From positions 939,009 through 1,003,008 of the forward strand of contig NZ_MU158698.1 of NCBI RefSeq assembly GCF_015210005.1: a DNA stretch of 64,000 bases, in the 5' to 3' direction. Numbering within the stretch: position 1 is the stretch's first letter; each line of letters opens with the position of its first letter. This DNA comes from Sphingobacterium hungaricum. GTDB taxonomy: Bacteria; Bacteroidota; Bacteroidia; Sphingobacteriales; Sphingobacteriaceae. Under the pieces are notes generated by a model. The model was not told the DNA's origin, made no database searches, and was given only the letters and a program-made list of their open reading frames with translations. Shown here in pieces: positions 1 through 5,920 of this stretch. The translations under genes were made by a program, and so were the position numbers.

Positions 1-1
1 T

Positions 2-496
2 TTGGACATTACGGCCCTAACTTACTTATGTCCTCTGCCTTTTTCATTTATGGGGAAAATTGAGTTGCTAAAAAATCCGGTCACGCGCATATTTTTTAAA
101 TCCATTGATATAGCTGTCGACCGAAACAGTAAAATCTCTTCCTACAAAGCATTTAAAAAAGGAAATGAGTTACTGAAGGAAGGAAAGAGCTTGGTGGTGT
201 TTCCCGAAGGAAAAATAGATGACGAATTCCCTCCAAGATTGCATCCATTTAAAGCCGGCCCCTTTAAAATGGCGACAGAAAATAACGTCGCAATTATTCC
301 AGTTATCATTCATAATGCTTGGCAAATCTTTTGGGACGACGGAAGTAGATTTGGGTCGAAACCAGGTAAAATTTTGATTTCGATTTTAAAGCCAATAGAC
401 TCTCAAAAAGCCTATCCAAACCAGTTTAATTCAATTGAAGAAGAACTCTACACAAAGATGAATTCTTGCTGGTTAAGCTTCAAAAGCAAGAAATAA
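2..496 (+). CDS. 1-acyl-sn-glycerol-3-phosphate acyltransferase family protein (PlsC), 5' truncated
   Basis: This is the C-terminal part (about 164 residues) of a membrane-associated acyltransferase that adds an acyl chain to lysophosphatidate in phospholipid synthesis. The start lies outside the window, so the first visible codon is not a real start. The family's HX4D catalytic block would end at about the Leu-Asp-Ile seen at the very edge. The glycerol-phosphate binding block is clear as VVFPEG, followed by the usual FKAG(P)FKMA and a hydrophobic strand ending in IPVII. No downstream partner is evident: the next gene has its own promoter. The family is secure; the exact substrate is inferred. 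Confidence 0.85.
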   Translation: MDITALTYLCPLPFSFMGKIELLKNPVTRIFFKSIDIAVDRNSKISSYKAFKKGNELLKEGKSLVVFPEGKIDDEFPPRLHPFKAGPFKMATENNVAIIPVIIHNAWQIFWDDGSRFGSKPGKILISILKPIDSQKAYPNQFNSIEEELYTKMNSCWLSFKSKK

Positions 497-573
497 ACAA
501 TAGTTTTACAAAATTTTATATTATTAATAGTCTGATAGTTATGATTTGACATTCAATTATCAACAGCTAAGAC

Positions 574-603
574 TTGTTATAGTAAAATTAAATGTTATTT
601 TTG
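574..603 (+). promoter_or_regulatory. Bacteroidota-type promoter of the DUF2795 gene
   Basis: TTG at 574-576 and TATTTTTG at 596-603, separated by 19 bp, match the TTTG / TAnnTTTG consensus. The expected transcript start is near 609, giving a leader of about 20 nt to the ATG at 630. Confidence 0.6.
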
Positions 604-629
604 CGAAAATTAAAATAAACTGTAAGACT

Positions 630-851
630 ATGTATTGGACACTTGAATTAGCCTCACATTTAGAAGACGCTCCATGGCCAGCTACAAAAGATGAATTGAT
701 TGATTATGCTATTCGCTCTGGTGCTCCTGTGGAAGTGATTGAGAACTTACAATCTTTAGAAGATGATGGTGAGCCTTACGAGAATATTGAAGAGATTTGG
801 CCTGATTATCCGACCAAAGATGATTTCTTTTTTAACGAAGATGAGTATTAA
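630..851 (+). CDS. DUF2795 domain-containing protein
   Basis: This 73-residue acidic soluble protein matches the small DUF2795 family widespread in Bacteroidota; its function is unknown. It begins MYWTLELASHLEDAPWPATK and continues with a helix-rich segment (DELIDYAIRSGAP) and an acidic, aromatic tail. The reading frame is open further upstream to 546, but the ATG at 630 was chosen because the promoter -7 element (596-603) lies inside that extension and family members start at MYW. It is monocistronic, followed by a strong terminator. Confidence 0.85.
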   Translation: MYWTLELASHLEDAPWPATKDELIDYAIRSGAPVEVIENLQSLEDDGEPYENIEEIWPDYPTKDDFFFNEDEY

Positions 852-860
852 AAATTTATA

Positions 861-890
861 AAAAACGCTTGATATCATCAGGCGTTTTTT
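861..890 (+). terminator. Rho-independent terminator
   Basis: A 13-bp stem with one G-T wobble (AAAAACGCTTGAT / ATCAGGCGTTTTT) ends in a T run, 9 bp after the DUF2795 stop. Confidence 0.8.
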
Positions 891-934
891 AATCCATTTT
901 CATTTTGCGCAGTCGAAGATTGGAAATACATAAA

Positions 935-1387
935 ATGAAAATTAGTTTTTTGCTGTTCATCAGTTTCTTCTCATCCCAGTTTTTAGTCGCTCAAGAAATT
1001 GATTCGGCTAAGTCAAATCTTCTTGTTGTCAAGAATTTCATCCAAGAGATAGCCAATGAGCAAATAGCACTTGATATTATTCTTAGCAATCAAGTGATTG
1101 TAAACCATCCAAATCCAGAACTTTATGATTATCTGGAAGCTTCTTTACAAGAGATTAGGCTAAATTTGACTTCCAAAAACTTAGCTGAGATTCAATACAT
1201 ACCGTTTACTCAAATGCAAAAAAAGGATGTGAATGATATTGATTTGGAAGGTAAATCAGCACAAAATATTTATTTTTTGAAATACAAAGACCGAACATTT
1301 GTTTCTTTGCTTGTTGAAAATCAAAAAATTGCCTCATTTACTTTAGTTTCCAAGGGGAATCAAAAGGCGCATTTTGTGACCTATTAA
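935..1387 (+). CDS. Hypothetical secreted protein
   Basis: About 150 residues with a typical signal peptide: Lys at position 2, a hydrophobic core of about 15 residues and a cleavage-like FLVAQ at about residue 19-20. I do not recognise the mature domain; it has no Cys, no metal motif and no membrane segment. The frame is open back to a TTG at 905, but the ATG at 935 puts the signal peptide at the N-terminus. It sits alone between a terminator and the trp leader. It is probably a periplasmic protein of unknown role. Confidence 0.65.
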   Translation: MKISFLLFISFFSSQFLVAQEIDSAKSNLLVVKNFIQEIANEQIALDIILSNQVIVNHPNPELYDYLEASLQEIRLNLTSKNLAEIQYIPFTQMQKKDVNDIDLEGKSAQNIYFLKYKDRTFVSLLVENQKIASFTLVSKGNQKAHFVTY

Positions 1388-1414
1388 AATTCTCAAAATT
1401 TCCTGAATTTATTT

Positions 1415-1445
1415 TTGCTTTTTTAATCAATATATAAGATATTTG
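1415..1445 (+). promoter_or_regulatory. Putative promoter of the trp leader/operon
   Basis: TTG at 1415-1417 and GATATTTG at 1438-1445 (one mismatch to TAnnTTTG), 20 bp apart. Transcription would start near 1451, just before the leader-peptide ATG at 1462. Confidence 0.5.
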
Positions 1446-1461
1446 TTATCAATATCAAAAA

Positions 1462-1509
1462 ATGAACGTAGAACAATTACATAACAGCTGGTGGTGGCAC
1501 AACGAATAA
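1462..1509 (+). CDS. trpL: trp operon leader peptide
   Basis: A 15-codon open frame reads MNVEQLHNSWWWHNE and stops at TAA. Three consecutive TGG codons at 1489-1497 make it a textbook tryptophan-sensing leader peptide: ribosome stalling at these codons under Trp starvation would alter folding of the downstream RNA. It lies 87 bp upstream of trpD and is followed by a hairpin and a terminator. It is too short to be called by ordinary gene finders. Composition and position support the call directly; regulation itself is inferred. Confidence 0.85.
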   Translation: MNVEQLHNSWWWHNE

Positions 1510-1586
1510 CGTTGTGGCGAAAACCTATTGTTTGAGTGATTTAATCAAAATATAGCGGGCTTGCCTTTTTAGGTGAGCCTTTTTTA
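1498..1586 (+). promoter_or_regulatory. trp attenuator (pause hairpin plus leader terminator)
   Basis: Directly after the Trp codons, CACAACG (1498-1504) pairs perfectly with CGTTGTG (1510-1516); its loop carries the leader stop codon. Downstream, GGCTTGCC (1558-1565) pairs with GGTGAGCC (1572-1579), followed by TTTTTTATT, a terminator placed before trpD. A weaker alternative pairing of GGCGA (1516-1520) with TTGCC (1561-1565), helped by CCT (1524-1526) with GGG (1557-1559), could act as antiterminator. That last pairing is tentative and was found by eye. Confidence 0.75.
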
Positions 1587-1596
1587 TTATACAAAA

Positions 1597-2586
1597 ATGA
1601 AAGAAATATTAACCCATTTATTTGAGTACAAATCTTTTACAAGAGCCGAGGCGTACACGATTCTGACCAATATTGCGACCGGAAAATACGAGAGCCATCA
1701 AATCGCCGCTTTTATGACCACATTCGGTATGCGCAGTATTCGTGTGGAAGAATTAGGTGGGTTTCGAGATGCTATGTACGATTTGTGTCTAAAACTTGAT
1801 TTTGACGGATATGATTTAATCGACATGTGTGGAACTGGGGGCGATGGAAAGAACACGTTTAACATTTCTACACTATCTTCATTTGTTGTTGCAGGAGCTG
1901 GATATCATGTTGCGAAGCATGGAAACGTTGGTGTTTCGTCAGGTTGCGGTTCTTCAAATGTGATGGAATATTTAGGCTATACATTCACAAATGACAAAGG
2001 GGTTTTAAATAAGCAATTGGATGAGGCCAATATCTGTTTTCTGCATGCCCCACTATTTCATCCGGCGATGAAAACCGTAGCTCCAATCCGTAAAGCGCTG
2101 GGAGTTAAAACATTTTTTAACATGCTAGGTCCATTAACGAACCCAACAAATCCAAAATTTCAGTCTGTTGGTGTTTTTAGTTTGGAACTCGCGCGCCTGT
2201 ATGGGTATTTGTATCAAAAATCAGCGAAACAGTACACAATTATACACGGACTGGATGGTTACGATGAAATTTCCTTAACTGGGGATTTCAAAATCATCAA
2301 TAATACTGGCGAACATTATTATCAAGTCTCCGAACTTGGCTTCGATAAAGTTTCTGCTCAAGAGTTGGAGGGCGGAGAAACGGTTGAAGATGCTGCGAAA
2401 ATTTTCACATCCATTATCAATACAGAAGGAACGGATGTCCAAAATAATGTGGTATTGACAAATGCAGCGTTCGGCATTCAGACATTCCATCCTGAAAAAT
2501 CATTTGCAGATTGCTATTATGAAGCCGAAGAATCTTTAATGGGCAAAAAAGCATTGAACAGTTTTCAAAAACTAGTAAATGGGTAA
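1597..2586 (+). CDS. trpD: Anthranilate phosphoribosyltransferase
   Basis: TrpD transfers the phosphoribosyl group of PRPP to anthranilate, the second step of tryptophan synthesis from chorismate; it is cytoplasmic. The 329-residue protein shows the PRPP-binding CGTGGDG motif, KHGNVGVSSGCGS (the family's KHGNxxxSS block) and the NMLGPLTNP block. The ATG at 1597 was chosen over an upstream in-frame start at 1573 because the latter lies inside the attenuator terminator. It is the first structural gene of the operon and overlaps trpF by 8 nt. Length is normal for the family. Confidence 0.97.
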   Translation: MKEILTHLFEYKSFTRAEAYTILTNIATGKYESHQIAAFMTTFGMRSIRVEELGGFRDAMYDLCLKLDFDGYDLIDMCGTGGDGKNTFNISTLSSFVVAGAGYHVAKHGNVGVSSGCGSSNVMEYLGYTFTNDKGVLNKQLDEANICFLHAPLFHPAMKTVAPIRKALGVKTFFNMLGPLTNPTNPKFQSVGVFSLELARLYGYLYQKSAKQYTIIHGLDGYDEISLTGDFKIINNTGEHYYQVSELGFDKVSAQELEGGETVEDAAKIFTSIINTEGTDVQNNVVLTNAAFGIQTFHPEKSFADCYYEAEESLMGKKALNSFQKLVNG

Positions 2587-3202
2587 ATTGAAAATTAAAG
2601 TCTGTGGCATGCGTAATTTGGACAATATCGAATTGTTATCCAAATTACCCATTGATTACATGGGTTTGATATTTTATGAACAATCGAAAAGGTTTGTCGA
2701 CCAAACCGTTTTGTTGGATAACATCGATTTAGGTTCGATTCAGAGAGTTGGCGTTTTTGTCGATGCTTCGCTTGATGATATTAAAAGCAAAATCCGACTG
2801 TATCAACTAAATGCAGTTCAACTGCATGGTGTTGAAAGCCCAGCATTTTGCCAAGACCTTAAAAGTCAAAACATTCAGATTATAAAAGCATTTGGCATTG
2901 ATAAAAACTTTAATTGGGAACAGCTAAAAGATTATCAAGATGATGTTGACTTTTTTCTTTTTGACACAAAAACTGAAAACCATGGCGGTTCTGGAATAAC
3001 CTTTGACTGGAATATCTTGAAAAATTACACGTTACAAACACCTTATTTTCTAAGCGGAGGATTGACAATTGATAATATTGCCTCAGCGGCAAAATTAGAT
3101 GACCTTCGCCTATTCGGTTTGGACATAAATTCAAAATTCGAAACAGAACCAGGAATAAAAAACATAAAATTGATTGAACAAGCTTTGAACATTATACAAT
3201 GA
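2579..3202 (+). CDS. trpF: Phosphoribosylanthranilate isomerase
   Basis: TrpF catalyses the Amadori rearrangement of N-(5'-phosphoribosyl)anthranilate. The 207-residue TIM barrel shows KVCGMRN with the catalytic Cys near residue 9, GVFVDAS, VQLHGVE, the catalytic Asp in [13 protein letters not shown], and the phosphate-binding FLSGGL. It overlaps trpD by 8 nt and trpB by 4 nt (ATGA), so translation is coupled. trpC, usually between trpD and trpF in this phylum, is absent here. Confidence 0.96.
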   Translation: MGKLKIKVCGMRNLDNIELLSKLPIDYMGLIFYEQSKRFVDQTVLLDNIDLGSIQRVGVFVDASLDDIKSKIRLYQLNAVQLHGVESPAFCQDLKSQNIQIIKAFGIDKNFNWEQLKDYQDDVDFFLFDTKTENHGGSGITFDWNILKNYTLQTPYFLSGGLTIDNIASAAKLDDLRLFGLDINSKFETEPGIKNIKLIEQALNIIQ

Positions 3203-4383
3203 GTAAATATCAAGTAAACGAAAAAGGCTACTATGGCACATTTGGCGGAGCCTATATTCCAGAAATGCTGTATCCAAATGTTGAAGAATTAAAAGAGCAA
3301 TATTTGACCATCATCAACGAACCAAAATTCAAGGAAGAGTTTAATCAATTATTGAAAGATTATGTTGGAAGACCTTCCCCATTGTATCATGCCAAACGAT
3401 TATCTGAAAAATATGGAGCGAATATCTTTTTAAAACGAGAAGATTTAAACCATACCGGAGCTCACAAAATCAACAATACCATTGGACAGATTTTATTAGC
3501 CGAACGCTTAGGTAAAAAAAGGATTATTGCGGAAACTGGAGCAGGACAGCATGGTGTTGCCACAGCAACTGTCTGCGCATTAAAAGGTCTTGAATGTGTG
3601 GTTTACATGGGGGCTATTGACATCGAGCGTCAAGCACCAAACGTAGCTCGAATGAAAATGATGGGCGCTACGGTAGTTCCAGCGACTTCTGGAAGCAAGA
3701 CGTTGAAAGATGCGACAAACGAGGCATTACGCGATTGGATAAACAACCCGGTCGATACACATTACATTATCGGCTCTGTGGTTGGACCTCACCCATATCC
3801 AGACATGGTTGCGCGGTTTCAATCCATTATTTCGGAAGAAACCAAAAAGCAGTTAGTAGGGAAGATTGGTAAAGAAAATCCTGACTACGTGCTAGCTTGC
3901 GTCGGTGGTGGTTCAAATGCTGCCGGTATGTTTTATCATTATTTGGATGAAGAAAATGTAAAACTAATTGCTGTGGAAGCTGCTGGTCATGGTGTAGATT
4001 CAGGCGAAAGCGCAGCGACAACCATTCTTGGTAAAGAGGGTGTCTTGCATGGAAGCCGTTCCATTTTGATGCAAACGGAAGACGGGCAGGTCATCGAACC
4101 CTATTCTATTTCTGCGGGATTAGATTATCCAGGAATTGGCCCTCAACATGCTTGGCTATTCAAAAGTGGCAGAGCACTTTATGGAAATGCTACGGATGCT
4201 GAAGCAATGGAAGCCGGACTTTTATTGACAAAATTAGAAGGAATTATCCCTGCCATAGAAAGCGCGCACGCGCTAGCTTATTTAGAGAAAATGGACTTGA
4301 AAAATTCAGACTCAGTGGTTGTTTGCCTGTCCGGACGAGGCGATAAAGATTTAGCTAATTACATGACTTATTTTGGATTTTAA
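3199..4383 (+). CDS. trpB: Tryptophan synthase beta subunit
   Basis: This PLP enzyme condenses indole and serine to tryptophan as the beta half of the TrpAB complex. Its 394 residues match the usual TrpB1 length. The PLP lysine is in HTGAHKINN; the [10 protein letters not shown] segment carries the catalytic Glu just before it, and GGGSNAAG binds the PLP phosphate. The gene starts in an ATGA overlap with trpF and is 3 nt from trpA, so the two subunits are made together. Confidence 0.98.
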   Translation: MSKYQVNEKGYYGTFGGAYIPEMLYPNVEELKEQYLTIINEPKFKEEFNQLLKDYVGRPSPLYHAKRLSEKYGANIFLKREDLNHTGAHKINNTIGQILLAERLGKKRIIAETGAGQHGVATATVCALKGLECVVYMGAIDIERQAPNVARMKMMGATVVPATSGSKTLKDATNEALRDWINNPVDTHYIIGSVVGPHPYPDMVARFQSIISEETKKQLVGKIGKENPDYVLACVGGGSNAAGMFYHYLDEENVKLIAVEAAGHGVDSGESAATTILGKEGVLHGSRSILMQTEDGQVIEPYSISAGLDYPGIGPQHAWLFKSGRALYGNATDAEAMEAGLLLTKLEGIIPAIESAHALAYLEKMDLKNSDSVVVCLSGRGDKDLANYMTYFGF

Positions 4384-4386
4384 AAA

Positions 4387-5151
4387 ATGAAATCAAACAC
4401 CTTACCGAAAGGAAAAAAATTACTTTCCATATATTTTACTGCTGGCTATCCAAGTTTGGATAGCACAATTTCCATTGCAAAAACACTTGAAGAAAGCGGT
4501 GCTGATTTTTTAGAAATTGGTTTCCCCTATTCAGATCCTGTTGCTGATGGACCCGTTATTCAAGAAAGTTCACAAGTCGCTTTACAAAATGGAATGAACT
4601 TGCATTTATTGTTTGAGCAATTAAAAGACTTGCGTCAATCTGTTTCGATTCCTGTATATCTAATGGGTTATTTTAATCCAGTAATGCAATATGGCGTTGA
4701 AAATTTCTGTAAATCTTGCCAGGAATGCGGAATTACCGGAACAATAATTCCCGATTTACCGATGTATGAATATGAAGAAATTTATAAGCCGATTTTCGAG
4801 AAATACGAAATCAGCAATATTTTCCTAGTTACACCTCAGACTTCAGCCGACCGGATAAAAAAGATTGACAATCTATCCACCTCATTTATTTATTTACTTT
4901 CATCGAATGCAACTACAGGCAAAAACCTTCAGGTTGGCAATGAATCGGAAAGCTATTTCAGACGAATCCAGGAGATGGAATTGGACAATCCGACCATTAT
5001 AGGTTTCGGAATATCAAGCAAAAGCACTTTCGACAAAGCAACTGCTTATTCAGACGGAGCAATTATCGGAAGCGCTTTTGTAAAATTATTAGCAGAGGAA
5101 AATTATTTGCAAAAAATTCCTCAATTTATCTCTTCCATAAAAGAGAAATAA
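4387..5151 (+). CDS. trpA: Tryptophan synthase alpha subunit
   Basis: TrpA cleaves indole-3-glycerol phosphate and passes indole to TrpB. The 254-residue TIM barrel shows the catalytic Glu in LEIGFPYSDPVADGP, the catalytic Asp in IIPDLPM, and phosphate-binding FGISS and GAIIGSA. It is the last gene of trpDFBA; no obvious hairpin terminator follows. A convergent small gene begins 4 nt after the stop. Confidence 0.97.
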   Translation: MKSNTLPKGKKLLSIYFTAGYPSLDSTISIAKTLEESGADFLEIGFPYSDPVADGPVIQESSQVALQNGMNLHLLFEQLKDLRQSVSIPVYLMGYFNPVMQYGVENFCKSCQECGITGTIIPDLPMYEYEEIYKPIFEKYEISNIFLVTPQTSADRIKKIDNLSTSFIYLLSSNATTGKNLQVGNESESYFRRIQEMELDNPTIIGFGISSKSTFDKATAYSDGAIIGSAFVKLLAEENYLQKIPQFISSIKEK

Positions 5152-5155
5152 TCAT

Positions 5156-5266
5156 CTAAAATTTTTTAAGTAAGGTCCAATAGGCTTTATAAATCAGCAA
5201 CGCAGAAACGGCTAATAGCACAATCGATCCGTAAATGAAGTTAGGGTTTTGAACTAAATAATCCAT
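5156..5266 (-). CDS. Small single-pass membrane protein, hypothetical
   Basis: A 36-codon frame on the minus strand starts at ATG (5266) and ends at TAG (5156). It encodes a short polar N-terminus (MDYLVQNPN), one uninterrupted hydrophobic segment of about 18 residues (FIYGSIVLLAVSALLIYKAY) and a basic tail ending LLKKF, which fits the positive-inside rule for an N-out/C-in small membrane protein. It faces trpA tail to tail. No homology is claimed. Support comes only from the composition and the clean start and stop, so it could still be chance. Confidence 0.45.
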   Translation of the reverse strand: MDYLVQNPNFIYGSIVLLAVSALLIYKAYWTLLKKF

Positions 5267-5385
5267 CGTAAATCATAATTAGGTTAGGGTAAATTTTATT
5301 AACACTAATGTAATAATATTTCTAGCATAAACAAAAAATTTACATTTAAAATGTTATTAAAATTTCTTTAGCAAAAAATACTTCC

Positions 5386-5393
5386 TAACTTTG
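5386..5393 (+). promoter_or_regulatory. -7 element of the copper-gene promoter
   Basis: TAACTTTG exactly matches TAnnTTTG; a weak TTTC at 5363-5366 lies 19 bp upstream. The predicted transcript start falls at about 5398-5400, at or next to the GTG start codon at 5399. Confidence 0.6.
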
Positions 5394-5398
5394 ATTCT

Positions 5399-5848
5399 GT
5401 GAGAAGAATGATTTCCATATTCATGATGCTTTTGTATTCGTTGTCGTCGACGGGGGCAACGGTGTATTATCATAAATGTGCGGAAAACATTAGCGTATCT
5501 GTTCTGGAGAACAAGAAAGTTTCTCATGAGACCTGCAACATGTGCAAAGCACATAAGCATGAAAATAAAGAATCTGAATCCACAAAACACACGGCTTGCG
5601 ACAAAGACGACAATTCATGTAAGGATCTGCAAGTAAAAATTGAAAAAGTGACGGATAAGGTTATTCAGGCAAACCACTTGGATATCGTTCCCTATTTATT
5701 CCCTCATATTTCGACTCTGTACTGGATTAACACGTATAATTTTCAGAATTTGAATAGTGTTTTAACACAAAATTCAACTGTTATACAGAGTTCACCCATA
5801 AACATCCCGCCGGATTTATGTGTTCTAAATAATATTTTCAGAATTTGA
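5399..5848 (+). CDS. HYC_CC_PP family small secreted protein
   Basis: A 149-residue exported protein with an N-terminal signal sequence, a YYHKCAE motif after it, a Cys/His-rich central stretch (CNMCKAHKHE and further Cys) and a C-terminal PPDLCVLNN. This layout fits the HYC_CC_PP family found before TonB-dependent receptors in Bacteroidota; a copper or other metal role is inferred from the His/Cys content and the next gene. The GTG at 5399 is preferred over ATG at 5408 because it adds two Arg before the hydrophobic core. That would make the mRNA nearly leaderless. It is probably co-transcribed with the receptor. Confidence 0.7.
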   Translation: MRRMISIFMMLLYSLSSTGATVYYHKCAENISVSVLENKKVSHETCNMCKAHKHENKESESTKHTACDKDDNSCKDLQVKIEKVTDKVIQANHLDIVPYLFPHISTLYWINTYNFQNLNSVLTQNSTVIQSSPINIPPDLCVLNNIFRI

Positions 5849-5911
5849 TTTTAAAGTAAAATGATTATTAACTGCATGTCAAAGCGTATGCAGCAACTAT
5901 TTACTTTAAAA
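5849..5911 (+). repeat. Long inverted repeat between the two copper genes
   Basis: TTTTAAAGTAAA (5849-5860) is matched perfectly by TTTACTTTAAAA (5900-5911); inside it CTGCAT (5872-5877) pairs with ATGCAG (5888-5893). The whole intercistronic spacer can therefore fold as one extended hairpin. It has no T run after it, so it may be an RNA processing or stability element or an operator rather than a terminator. Confidence 0.6.
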
Positions 5912-5920
5912 TAATTTGGA

